Below, piece after piece: positions 7,717-14,325 of a DNA stretch of 33,856 nucleotides. Both the position numbers and the translations under genes were made by a program. The stretch comes from DATLNM01 sp035536775. GTDB taxonomy: Bacteria > Actinomycetota > CADDZG01 > WHSQ01. The stretch's first letter is position 1; each line of letters starts with the position of its first letter. The notes under the pieces were generated by a model. It was not told the origin of the DNA. It searched no databases and saw only the letters and a list, made by a program, of their open reading frames with translations. The stretch covers positions 1 through 33,856 of the forward strand of contig DATLNM010000005.1 in NCBI GenBank assembly GCA_035536775.1, written 5' to 3'.

Positions 7717-9024
7717 GACACGCCGACAGAGCCGCGCCCCGAAGCGGCGGCTCCTCTCGATCCGCCCCCGTTCAAGTGGACGACGATCGCCATCGTCTGG
7801 ATGTGCGCGGGCTTCCTGTTGTTGGGCTTTTTCTTCAAAGCTCAGTGTCTCTCGCCATGGGACGGCAGGCAGTACTCGAGGCTTTGCTACAACGACATCC
7901 AGCCGCTGTTCGGGATCAGGTTCATCGCGCAGAACGTCTTTCCATACGTCGATGGATCGATGCAGGGCACCAGCGAACTCACCGGCGGGGCGATCGAGTA
8001 CCCGGTCCTGACTGGCGTCTTCATGTGGTTCGCCGGGCTGTTCGTCGGTGACAACAACAACAGTTACCTGATCGTATCGGCGGTTCTGATGGCTCCATTC
8101 GGGCTCTTCACCGCCTATCTGCTGGGGAAGATGAGCGGGCAACGTGCTCTGCTGTGGGCCGCGGCGCCGGCAGTGATCCTGTACGCGTTCCACAACTGGG
8201 ATCTGTTGGTGGTAGCTGCCGCGGTTGCCGGCTTCTATGCGTGGTACCGGGGCAAAGCGCTGAACGCCGCGGTGTGGTTCGGTGTAGGAGCAGCGCTAAA
8301 GATGTATCCGTTATTTTTCCTCGGGCCACTTGTCCTTGAACAGTGGTTGAAGGGGGATCGCCGAGCAGCGCTTCAGAGCGCGGGCGCAGGAGTAGGGGCG
8401 GTCGCGCTGATCAACCTTCCTTTCGCGGTGGTCAATCGCGCCGGGTGGTTCGCAACCTATGAATTCCATCGATTGCGCGGTCCGAACTTCGACAACATCT
8501 GGACGTGGCTCCCCGATTGGATGCCGGACCTCGACTTCTCCGCGATCAACCTGTGGTCGGCGGCCCTCACCTTGATCTCGTTCGCCCTTGCGCTCGGCTT
8601 CGGTTGGATGCGGGGTGTGAAGGAGGAGAAGCGGTACCCCTTTCTGCAGACGTGTGCGGCGCTCCTCGCGATCTTCCTCCTGTGGAACAAGGTGCACTCG
8701 CCGCAATACACGCTGTGGCTGCTTCCTTTCTTCGTGCTCGTCCGCGTCCACATGGCGTGGTGGGTCGCATACGCGATCGTGGATCTCGTGGTCTATGTGG
8801 GCGTGTTTCGGTTCTTCTTCGATCAGAACAGCGCGTTCTGGCGACAAACGATGGTCGGGGGCGTGTGGGCCCGAGCTCTTCTGCTCGCGATCCTGACGTT
8901 CACGTTCCTGCGCTCCCCGGCGGCACTGGACGCGCCGGAAGGGGCCGGCGTGAGAGCCAAGCTCCCCGATCCGAAGGGGGACGCCGAGCGCTCGGCCGCC
9001 CTGGAGCCTGCATCGGCGCGATAG
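7711..9024 (+). CDS. GT87 family membrane glycosyltransferase (Rv0051-like)
   Basis: A 437-residue integral membrane protein of the DUF2029/GT87 type. This is the GT-C fold family that includes polyprenol-phosphate-mannose-dependent mannosyltransferases acting on the outer face of the membrane. After a Pro-rich N-terminus (SDTPTEPRPEAAAPLDPPP) there are about 10-11 helices. The family features visible are an acidic/aromatic first loop, the HNWDLLVVAAAVAGFYAWYRGK region, the Lys-containing GVGAALKMYPLFFLGPLV motif typical of GT87, and the late LLWNKVHSPQYTLWLLPFFV segment. The C-terminal ~30 residues are a polar cytoplasmic tail. The acceptor cannot be told: lipoglycan, phosphatidylinositol mannoside or a wall polymer would all fit. 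Starting at ATG 7801 would delete half of helix 1, so I use ATA 7711. Co-translation with ponA through the stop overlap suggests coordinated envelope synthesis. Confidence 0.85.
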   Translation: MSDTPTEPRPEAAAPLDPPPFKWTTIAIVWMCAGFLLLGFFFKAQCLSPWDGRQYSRLCYNDIQPLFGIRFIAQNVFPYVDGSMQGTSELTGGAIEYPVLTGVFMWFAGLFVGDNNNSYLIVSAVLMAPFGLFTAYLLGKMSGQRALLWAAAPAVILYAFHNWDLLVVAAAVAGFYAWYRGKALNAAVWFGVGAALKMYPLFFLGPLVLEQWLKGDRRAALQSAGAGVGAVALINLPFAVVNRAGWFATYEFHRLRGPNFDNIWTWLPDWMPDLDFSAINLWSAALTLISFALALGFGWMRGVKEEKRYPFLQTCAALLAIFLLWNKVHSPQYTLWLLPFFVLVRVHMAWWVAYAIVDLVVYVGVFRFFFDQNSAFWRQTMVGGVWARALLLAILTFTFLRSPAALDAPEGAGVRAKLPDPKGDAERSAALEPASAR

Positions 9025-9221
9025 CCCTCGTCGAGGGGGGCCCGGAGAAACGAAACCAAAAGTTGTCGTAGGGGGTCGCTAGCGTGATCCCCGTTGGAGA
9101 GCAGAGGCCACGGAGCCGTAGAGAAGGGAGGGTGCTAGCATCGTGGCCGCCTCGGCTTCGGCTGACGGCACAAACCCCCTGCCCGACCGGCTGGTGTGAG
9201 CTTGTCTATTTGGACGGCTCT

Positions 9222-9265
9222 CCCGGCAAGCGGCCGGGCCTCAGCGCACGACTAACGGGTCGTGC
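9222..9265 (+). promoter_or_regulatory. Two adjacent hairpins in the rpsF leader
   Basis: CCCGGC/GCCGGG (9222-9227 with 9233-9238, loop AAGCG) is followed by GCACGAC/GTCGTGC (9246-9252 with 9259-9265, loop TAACGG). They end just before the rpsF ribosome site. rpsF mRNAs in many bacteria carry a leader bound by the S6:S18 dimer for autoregulation; this is the right place, but I cannot confirm the conserved motif. The rest of the 265-bp gap 9025-9289 shows no gene. Confidence 0.35.
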
Positions 9266-9289
9266 CGAGTCCGGAGGAGGAGTTGCATA

Positions 9290-9595
9290 GTGCGTAGCTA
9301 TGAAGCCATGGTCATCGTGGACGCCGCTCTCGAAGAGGGTGACATCCAGAAGGCCATCGACCGGTTCCTCGAAGCCATCACCACCGGGGGTGGCGAGGTC
9401 ACCGGTGTCGACCGATGGGGCAACCGTCGGTTCGCCTACGAGATAGCCCACAAGCACGAGGGCTACTACTTCGTAACGAACTTCCGCGCCGAGCAGTCCC
9501 TCGTGGACGTCCTGAAGAGGACGCTGCAGATCTCCGACGAGTTCGTCAGAGGGAAGATCGTCCGGCCTGAGCTTGCCGGCGCAAAGGAAGGATAA
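9290..9595 (+). CDS. rpsF: Small ribosomal subunit protein bS6
   Basis: A 101-residue ribosomal protein that binds 16S rRNA as a heterodimer with bS18. It has the complete family pattern RSYEAMVIVDAALEE, DRWGNRRFAYEIAHKHEGYYFVTNF and LKRTLQISDEFVRGKIVR, and normal length. The GTG start at 9290 is set by GGAGGAGG at 9272-9279. It is the first gene of the rpsF-ssb-rpsR-rplI operon; ssb follows after 4 nt. The 265-bp leader with strong hairpins suggests control at the mRNA level. Confidence 0.97.
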   Translation: MRSYEAMVIVDAALEEGDIQKAIDRFLEAITTGGGEVTGVDRWGNRRFAYEIAHKHEGYYFVTNFRAEQSLVDVLKRTLQISDEFVRGKIVRPELAGAKEG

Positions 9596-9599
9596 AGAC

Positions 9600-10055
9600 A
9601 TGGCATCGGACAACACCGTTACTCTCGTAGGAAACGTCACCGACGATCCCGAGCTCCGCTTCACCCCCTCAGGAGCGGCCGTGGCCAACTTCACGGTCGC
9701 AGTCAACCGTCGTTTCAAGAACAACGACGGATCGTGGGAGGACAAGCTCGACGGCTTCTTCCGGTGCAGCTGCTGGCGGGACATGGCCGAGAACGTGGCC
9801 GAGTCGCTCCAGAAGGGCACGCGCGTGGTCGTCGTCGGTCGTCTCCAGCAGCGTTCGTGGGACACCGACGAGGGCAAGCGTTCCGCGTTCGAGATCCAGG
9901 TGGACGAGATCGGCCCGTCGTTGCGCTGGGCGACCGCCAAGCCACAGAAGTCATCTCGTTCGACCCCCGCATCCGCTTCAGGTGGCGGCGGGGGCGATTG
10001 GGGCGGCGCGCCGGCATCGGTCGGCGCTCCCCCGGCTGAAGAAGGAGGGTTCTAA
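9600..10055 (+). CDS. ssb: Single-stranded DNA-binding protein
   Basis: A 151-residue tetrameric SSB that coats single-stranded DNA in replication and repair. The OB fold spans about residues 1-112, with the conserved TVTLVGNVTDDPELRFTPSG start, the FFRCSCWRDMAENVAESLQKG core and GRLQQRSWDTDEGKRS. A short Ser/Gly-rich linker leads to the tip PPAEEGGF. This is acidic and ends in Phe but departs from the usual DDDIPF-type partner-docking end. The ATG at 9600 is preceded by AAAGGAAGG inside the end of rpsF. It is the second gene of the ribosomal-protein operon and lies upstream of dnaB, a typical actinobacterial arrangement. Confidence 0.96.
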   Translation: MASDNTVTLVGNVTDDPELRFTPSGAAVANFTVAVNRRFKNNDGSWEDKLDGFFRCSCWRDMAENVAESLQKGTRVVVVGRLQQRSWDTDEGKRSAFEIQVDEIGPSLRWATAKPQKSSRSTPASASGGGGGDWGGAPASVGAPPAEEGGF

Positions 10056-10057
10056 GC

Positions 10058-10330
10058 GTGCCCCGTGATCGCGACCGAGACAGAGACCGCAAGGGCGGTA
10101 AAGGCGGCGCGCTCAAGCGCGGCGGCAAGAAGAAGCACTGCCAGTTCTGCGCCGACAAGAAGATTTTTATCGACTACAAGGACATCGCCCTGCTCCGCAA
10201 GTTCATGAGCGACCGCGGCAAGATCAGGGCGCGCCGGGTGACGGGCAACTGCTCACAGCATCAGCGTCTAGTCGCTTCGGCGGTCAAGAACGCGCGGGAG
10301 ATGGCGCTCCTCCCTTACTCGTCGAGATAG
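10058..10330 (+). CDS. rpsR: Small ribosomal subunit protein bS18, zinc-binding form
   Basis: A 90-residue ribosomal protein partnering bS6. After a highly charged Asp/Arg repeat at the N-terminus (residues 2-12) come KKKHCQFCADKK, IDYKDIALLRKFMSDRGKIRARRVTGNC and SQHQRLVASAVKNAREMALLPY. The CxxC plus the later C-x-x-H mark the zinc-ligand (C+) form; organisms with a C- paralogue swap it in under zinc starvation, but none is in this window. GTG 10058 is preceded by the near-perfect SD AAGGAGGG (about 10042-10049). It is the third gene of the operon. Confidence 0.96.
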   Translation: MPRDRDRDRDRKGGKGGALKRGGKKKHCQFCADKKIFIDYKDIALLRKFMSDRGKIRARRVTGNCSQHQRLVASAVKNAREMALLPYSSR

Positions 10331-10342
10331 GGAGGCAAACCG

Positions 10343-10819
10343 ATGAAGGTCATCCTCAACAATGATGTCGAGAAGCTCGGCCGCAAGGGCGACGTCGTAA
10401 CCGTCGCGGATGGATACGCCCGCAATTTCCTCGTTCCCAAGGGTCTCGCGTTCCAGGCCACGCGGGGGTCGCTGAAGCAGGCCGAAGCGATGCAGCGGGC
10501 CCGCGCCGAGGTCGAGCAGCGTGCGAAGGACGAGGCCACTTCACGCGTGGCACGCCTCGAGGCGTCCCCCGTGTACATCTCGGCGCGTGCCGGGGAAGGC
10601 GGTCGGTTGTTCGGGTCGGTCACCAACTCCGACGTCGCTCGAGCCATCGAAGAGCAGCTGGGTGAAGTCATCGACCGGCACAAGGTCAGGCTCGACGAGC
10701 CGATCCGCCAACTCGGCACCCACCGGGTCTCGATCCACCTCCACGAGGAGGTTCGGGCTGCGGTTGCCGTCGAGGTCATCGCGCACGAAGAGGAAGAGGC
10801 CGCCGAGCCCGAGGCCTAG
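10343..10819 (+). CDS. rplI: Large ribosomal subunit protein bL9
   Basis: A 158-residue 23S rRNA-binding protein. The N-terminal domain MKVILNNDVEKLGRKGDVVTVADGYARNFLVPKGLA is textbook. A long charged connecting helix (about residues 41-75) and the C-terminal domain (GEGGRLFGSVTNSDVARAI ... IRQLGTHRVSIHLHEEV) follow, and it ends in a short acidic tail. GAGATAGGGAGG just before the ATG supplies the SD. It is the last gene of the operon; the next 292 bp are non-coding and hold the DnaA-box array. Confidence 0.97.
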   Translation: MKVILNNDVEKLGRKGDVVTVADGYARNFLVPKGLAFQATRGSLKQAEAMQRARAEVEQRAKDEATSRVARLEASPVYISARAGEGGRLFGSVTNSDVARAIEEQLGEVIDRHKVRLDEPIRQLGTHRVSIHLHEEVRAAVAVEVIAHEEEEAAEPEA

Positions 10820-10834
10820 CTTCGGATCACCGAC

Positions 10835-11001
10835 TTATCCACAGCTCACTAGGGCGTCATCCACAGGGTCGTCCACAGGCGCGTCCCCGAGTTATCAACA
10901 CCTGCTTGTCCGATTGGGGTCGTGGATGTCCACAGTCGAATCCACAGCATGTCGCCCCTTGTTGTCCACAGGCAGGACCCCGTAGCGTCCATCTGTCCAC
11001 A
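10835..11001 (+). promoter_or_regulatory. Array of eight same-strand DnaA-box-like sites
   Basis: Nine-mers of the type TTATCCACA/TTGTCCACA occur at 10835 (TTATCCACA), 10857 (TCATCCACA), 10869 (TCGTCCACA), 10892 (TTATCAACA), 10926 (ATGTCCACA), 10938 (GAATCCACA), 10962 (TTGTCCACA) and 10993 (CTGTCCACA). All lie on the plus strand. Start-to-start distances are 22, 12, 23, 34, 12, 24 and 31, close to whole helical turns. TTATCCACA is the general consensus and TTGTCCACA the actinobacterial one. The array fills the gap between rplI and dnaB. It may be a replication origin, a DnaA-titrating locus or a DnaA-controlled dnaB promoter. Confidence 0.75.
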
Positions 11002-11058
11002 GCTGCGAGGCCGGACGAACCTTCCCGTTAGTACCCCGAAATTGTCGTACCCGTTGGC

Positions 11059-11064
11059 TAGGTT
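11059..11064 (+). promoter_or_regulatory. Candidate -10 element of dnaB
   Basis: TAGGTT lies directly beside the palindrome at 11065-11080. It would place the transcription start inside that operator and give a leader of about 40 nt. No clear -35 is present at normal spacing. Confidence 0.35.
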
Positions 11065-11080
11065 ACGAACGTACGTTCGT
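11065..11080. promoter_or_regulatory. LexA/SOS-box-like palindrome before dnaB
   Basis: ACGAACGTACGTTCGT is a perfect 16-bp palindrome containing CGAAC-N4-GTTCG. This is the core of the LexA operator known in actinobacteria (TCGAAC-N4-GTTCGA) and close to the Gram-positive DinR box. It abuts the candidate dnaB -10. The binding protein is inferred; lexA is not in the window. Confidence 0.55.
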
Positions 11081-11111
11081 CGCCGAGGCACTCTAGGGAG
11101 AGACGGAGATA

Positions 11112-12467
11112 GTGGCCCAAAGAGCCCCGATCGCGCCGGTGCGGACGAACCGCATCCCGCCGCACAATCTCGATGCCGAGCAGTCGGTGCTGGGCGCGAT
11201 GCTCGAGTCGCGGGATGCGATCGCGAATGTCATCGAGATCGTCAAAGCTGAGGACTTCTACAAGCCGGCGCACGCAGAGATCTTCGAGACGATCCTTGCC
11301 CTCAACGAGCGCGGCGAGGCGCCCGACGCCGTCACGGTGGCCGATGAGCTGGCGCGACGCGGAACCCTCGATCAGATCGGCGGCAAGCCCTACATCCACG
11401 GTCTCCTCGAGGCCTATCCGACGGCATCGTCGGCGGCACGCTACGCGCGCATCATCGAGGAGCACGCGCTCCTCAGGCGCCTGATCGACGCGGGGAACAA
11501 GGTGCAGGAGATCGGTTTCGCGCTCCCGGAGGACGTCACCGAGGCGGTCGACCAAGCCGAGGAGCTGATCTACGAAGTTGGCGAACGACGTCTACGCGAC
11601 GACGCGATGCCGATCCGCGACCTCCTGATCGACAACATGGACGAGCTCGAGATGCTCTACGAGCGCGGCGAAGGCCTGACGGGTGTCGGTTCGGGCTTCG
11701 TCGACCTCGACAACATGACGAACGGCTTCCAGGCCGACAACCTCGTGATCATCGCTGCTAGGCCTTCGATGGGTAAGTCGAGTTTGCTGAACGACTTCGC
11801 ATTGCAGGCGTCGATGAAGCATGGGACGCCTGTCGTGATCTTCAGCTTGGAGATGTCGCGTCACGAGGTCGTGAAGAGGTTCCTCGCGTCCGAGGCACGT
11901 GTCGATTCCCAGCGCATGAGTAAGGGCTCGTTGCAAGAGCAGGACTGGACGCGCCTCTCCGCTGCGGTCGGTCGCCTCGCCGAGGCCCCGATCTTCATCG
12001 ACGACTCGGCGAACATCACGCTGATGGAGATGCGCGCGAAGGCGCGCCGGCTGAAGTCGAAGCACGGCCTCGGGATGGTGATCATCGACTACCTCCAGCT
12101 GATGCAGTCGCCGCGCAAGTCCGAGAACCGCCAGCAAGAGGTCTCGGAGATCTCGCGGTCGCTCAAGATCCTGGCGCGTGAGCTGAAGGTCCCGGTCCTC
12201 TGCGCATCCCAGCTCAACCGAGGCGTTGAATACCGCGCCGACAAGCGCCCATTCCTAGGAGACCTTCGCGAAAGTGGGTCGATTGAGCAGGATGCAGACG
12301 TTGTGATGTTCATCTATCGCGATGAGGTCTATAACCACGAGTCGGAAGCGAAGGGCGAAGCAGAGCTCATCATCGCAAAGCACAGGAACGGGCCGACGGG
12401 AACGGTGCGGCTCGCGTTCATGAACCAGTACACGAAGTTCGCGTCCATCGCGAACGTCCCGCGCTGA
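11112..12467 (+). CDS. dnaB: Replicative DNA helicase DnaB
   Basis: The hexameric ATP-driven helicase at the replication fork. The 451-residue protein has the N-terminal primase-interacting domain (PHNLDAEQSVLGAMLES, about residues 17-33) and a linker. The RecA-like domain has Walker A ARPSMGKSS (Lys about 222), Walker B MVIIDYLQLM (about 316-325), and the DNA-binding and arginine-finger region LGDLRESGSIEQDADVVMFIYR. It is full length with no intein, unlike the mycobacterial homologue. The GTG start has AGGGAG and CGGAG upstream. It follows the DnaA-box array and the LexA-like site, so both DnaA and SOS control are possible. Confidence 0.97.
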   Translation: MAQRAPIAPVRTNRIPPHNLDAEQSVLGAMLESRDAIANVIEIVKAEDFYKPAHAEIFETILALNERGEAPDAVTVADELARRGTLDQIGGKPYIHGLLEAYPTASSAARYARIIEEHALLRRLIDAGNKVQEIGFALPEDVTEAVDQAEELIYEVGERRLRDDAMPIRDLLIDNMDELEMLYERGEGLTGVGSGFVDLDNMTNGFQADNLVIIAARPSMGKSSLLNDFALQASMKHGTPVVIFSLEMSRHEVVKRFLASEARVDSQRMSKGSLQEQDWTRLSAAVGRLAEAPIFIDDSANITLMEMRAKARRLKSKHGLGMVIIDYLQLMQSPRKSENRQQEVSEISRSLKILARELKVPVLCASQLNRGVEYRADKRPFLGDLRESGSIEQDADVVMFIYRDEVYNHESEAKGEAELIIAKHRNGPTGTVRLAFMNQYTKFASIANVPR

Positions 12468-12481
12468 CCGCGGCCTAGGCC

Positions 12482-13240
12482 GTGCCCCGTCGAGATGCCT
12501 CCGCCGGACGCGGGGATACCTTCGCCGGACGCGTGGGTACTCCCAGTCGCTCCGCGAAAGGGGCCACCCGTAATCGCATCCGTGCCGTGCATCGCCGGCT
12601 GCGCGCGACCCAAGGGCCGTTCACGCCGAAGCCGCGCCTTCCGATCCTCGACGAGCTCATCGCGACGGTGCTCTCGCAGCACACGTCGGACGTCAACACC
12701 GCGCGGGCGTTCGCTTCTCTGAAGGAACGCTTCCCGGATTGGAGCTCTGCCGCACGCGCCCCGGTGCGATCGATCGAGGCCGCGATACGCAGCGGCGGGC
12801 TGGCCGCGCAGAAGGCTCCGCGCATCAAGTCGATCCTCGCAACGGTCAAGGAGCGCGAAGGGCGCGCCGACCTTGCGCGCCTCGATGGACTTACCGACGA
12901 CGAGGTCGAGGAGTACCTGTGCTCCTTGCCAGGCGTCGGGCCGAAGACAGCGGCGTGCGTGCTCGCCTTTTCGATGGGCCGCCCGGCGTTTCCCATCGAC
13001 GTCCACGTACATCGGATCGCGCTGAGACTCGGGCTGATCCCCGACCGGACGACCGCGGAGGCAGCGCACAGGTTGCTGACGCCGAACGTCCCTCCGCAGA
13101 TCCGTTACGAGCTCCATATGCAGTTGATCCACCACGGACGCACCATCTGTACCGCGCGGCGCCCGAGATGCTCCGAATGTCCGTTGCTCGACCTCTGCGC
13201 GTCGGGGCCGGTACTGCTCGCGCGTGGAGACGCGCGATGA
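12482..13240 (+). CDS. nth: Endonuclease III-like DNA glycosylase/AP lyase
   Basis: A base-excision repair enzyme of the HhH-GPD family that removes oxidised pyrimidines and nicks at the resulting abasic site. Visible are the helix-hairpin-helix LPGVGPKTA with the Schiff-base Lys (about 155), the catalytic Asp in FPIDVHVHR (about 173), and a C-terminal [4Fe-4S] motif C-x6-C-x2-C-x5-C (about 223-239). The 252-residue protein has a ~30-residue basic N-terminal extension carrying a 7-codon near-duplication. GTG 12482 is the first start; GTG 12533 is an alternative. No SD is seen, and the 12-bp palindrome CGGCCTAGGCCG abuts the start. It lies 14 nt after dnaB, so probably in one operon. Substrate choice within the Nth/MutY superfamily is tentative. 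Confidence 0.85.
   Translation: MPRRDASAGRGDTFAGRVGTPSRSAKGATRNRIRAVHRRLRATQGPFTPKPRLPILDELIATVLSQHTSDVNTARAFASLKERFPDWSSAARAPVRSIEAAIRSGGLAAQKAPRIKSILATVKEREGRADLARLDGLTDDEVEEYLCSLPGVGPKTAACVLAFSMGRPAFPIDVHVHRIALRLGLIPDRTTAEAAHRLLTPNVPPQIRYELHMQLIHHGRTICTARRPRCSECPLLDLCASGPVLLARGDAR
12502..12540 (+). repeat. 21-bp tandem near-duplication in the nth start region
   Basis: CGCCGGACGCGGGGATAC at 12502-12519 recurs as CGCCGGACGCGTGGGTAC at 12523-12540, one 21-bp period later, encoding two AGR-containing heptads. The unit keeps frame, so it looks like a recent in-frame slippage duplication outside the conserved domain. Confidence 0.6.
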
Positions 13241-13255
13241 CTTTGTGAGAAACAC

Positions 13256-13283
13256 GAAAGTTTTTCGACGGCTCGGTCGATAA
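13256..13283 (+). promoter_or_regulatory. Candidate sigma-28/WhiG-type promoter
   Basis: GAAAGTTT (13256-13263) and GTCGATAA (13276-13283) resemble the FliA/WhiG/SigD consensus TAAAGTTT...GCCGATAA, with two mismatches. Spacing is GAAA-N16-GTCGATAA, at the long end of the accepted range. It stands 36 nt before the SD-led small gene at 13319. Confidence 0.35.
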
Positions 13284-13318
13284 GTAAGAGAAGCACTTCG
13301 ACCCGAAGGAGGTTCACG

Positions 13319-13510
13319 ATGATCTTCTACGCACGAGGCCAACGCTGGCGGCGGGAGGACGACGGATCTCTCAGCCAGTGGCTCGGCGGGGACAAAGGAT
13401 GGGTGCAAGCTCCCCTAGGTATGCGGTCCCCCGCGCTCCTCATCGTCGTCCTGCTGTGGATCAAATCGATCGGCCGGAGATGCATCGGAAGGCTCCACCA
13501 CGCGCATTAG
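13319..13510 (+). CDS. Small protein with one hydrophobic segment
   Basis: A 63-residue protein not assigned to any family. An ideal SD (GAAGGAGG, 13305-13312) precedes the ATG by 6 nt, the best in the neighbourhood, which argues for a real gene. The first 35 residues are charged and Trp-rich (RGQRWRREDDGSLSQWLGGDKGWVQ). A hydrophobic run (SPALLIVVLLWI, about 37-48) and a basic His/Arg tail follow. It could be a small membrane-associated protein. A sigma-28-like promoter lies upstream. Nothing indicates a function. Confidence 0.55.
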   Translation: MIFYARGQRWRREDDGSLSQWLGGDKGWVQAPLGMRSPALLIVVLLWIKSIGRRCIGRLHHAH

Positions 13511-13523
13511 TGCGCTCGCGGTT

Positions 13524-13541
13524 GCAGGCTGTGTAGCCTGC
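13524..13541. other. Perfect 7-bp hairpin before the thioesterase start
   Basis: GCAGGCT-GTGT-AGCCTGC, with a possible CGCG/CGCG extension. It lies between the small gene's stop (13510) and the GTG at 13546. It has no T tract, so it is a poor intrinsic terminator. The same bases contain the -10 candidate TAGCCT. Confidence 0.4.
13534..13539 (+). promoter_or_regulatory. Candidate -10 for a leaderless thioesterase transcript
   Basis: TAGCCT ends 6 nt before the GTG at 13546, and no SD is present. It overlaps the hairpin at 13524-13541, so one of the two signals may be fortuitous. Confidence 0.35.
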
Positions 13542-13545
13542 CGCG

Positions 13546-14325
13546 GTGAACGATTCCTTCTACGTTAGCGACGGGCCCGGTCGATTCGTCTCGACCCTTT
13601 GGACCACGGGCCCGTGGGACCCTCGGTCGCAGCACGCAGGCCCCCCCGCCGCGTTGCTCGGACGCGCCGTCGATCTCGCCGGCGCGTCCGACATGCGTAC
13701 GACCAGGATCGTCTTCGACATCCTCCGCCCCGTACCGGTGGCGCCACTGACCGTCGAAGTCCAAACCGTTCGGCCGGGCCGGAGTGTCGAACTGCTGCAT
13801 GCGTCGATCGTTGCCGACGGAAAAGAGGTCATGCGTGCGAGCGCGTGGCGGATACGCGTCACCGAGCTGGATCTAGCGCCGCGCGGGCGCGGTGATCCGC
13901 CGCCACCGGGGCCTGCTGAAGGCGAGGAGGTCGAATTGTTCGAGGGGGCGGACCAGAGCTACTTGCGTGCGATGGAGTGGAGGTTCGTCCGCGGAACGTT
14001 CCTCGATGAGGGCCCGGCGACCGCATGGCTGAGAGCCCGCTACCCATTGGTGGACGGTGAGCTGAACAGCCCCCTCACGCGGGTGCTCATCGCGGCCGAC
14101 TCAGGTAGCGGCATCTCTGGAACGGTCCCCTTCGACCGCTGGTTGTTCGTGAACCCCGATCTGAGCGTTTACCTGGCGCGCGAGCCGGCCGGCGAGTGGG
14201 TGTGCCTCGAATCGGAGACGACGCTGGGACCCGAAGGCAACGGTCTCGCCGCGACCCGGCTGTGGGACGAGACCGGGCCGATCGGTTACGGCATGCAGAC
14301 CCTGTTCATAAGCCCGCGGGGCTAG
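13546..14325 (+). CDS. Thioesterase-like (double hotdog) protein
   Basis: A 259-residue protein resembling the TesB-like/4HBT_3 acyl-CoA thioesterase family. The N-terminal hotdog carries WTTGPWDPRSQHAGPPAALLGRAV (residues about 19-42), the family's typical HxGPPAALL helix, and RIVFDILRPVPVAPLTVEV. The second half has PLTRVLIAADSGSGIS and FVNPDLSVYLAREPAGEWVCLESET, the hotdog repeat with the Asp expected in this clade. It would hydrolyse acyl-CoA thioesters in the cytoplasm; chain-length preference cannot be read. The GTG start matches the usual family N-terminus (NDSFYV) and is preceded by a leaderless-type -10. It stands alone between a small gene and a secreted protein. Confidence 0.75.
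   Translation: MNDSFYVSDGPGRFVSTLWTTGPWDPRSQHAGPPAALLGRAVDLAGASDMRTTRIVFDILRPVPVAPLTVEVQTVRPGRSVELLHASIVADGKEVMRASAWRIRVTELDLAPRGRGDPPPPGPAEGEEVELFEGADQSYLRAMEWRFVRGTFLDEGPATAWLRARYPLVDGELNSPLTRVLIAADSGSGISGTVPFDRWLFVNPDLSVYLAREPAGEWVCLESETTLGPEGNGLAATRLWDETGPIGYGMQTLFISPRG

Noticed and set aside
11112..12467. An intein in dnaB
   Set aside because: DnaB inteins occur in mycobacteria, but this gene is 451 codons with uninterrupted Walker A and B regions.
13524..13541. An intrinsic terminator after the small gene
   Set aside because: The stem is good, but there is no T tract and it runs into the next start codon. It is kept only as a hairpin.
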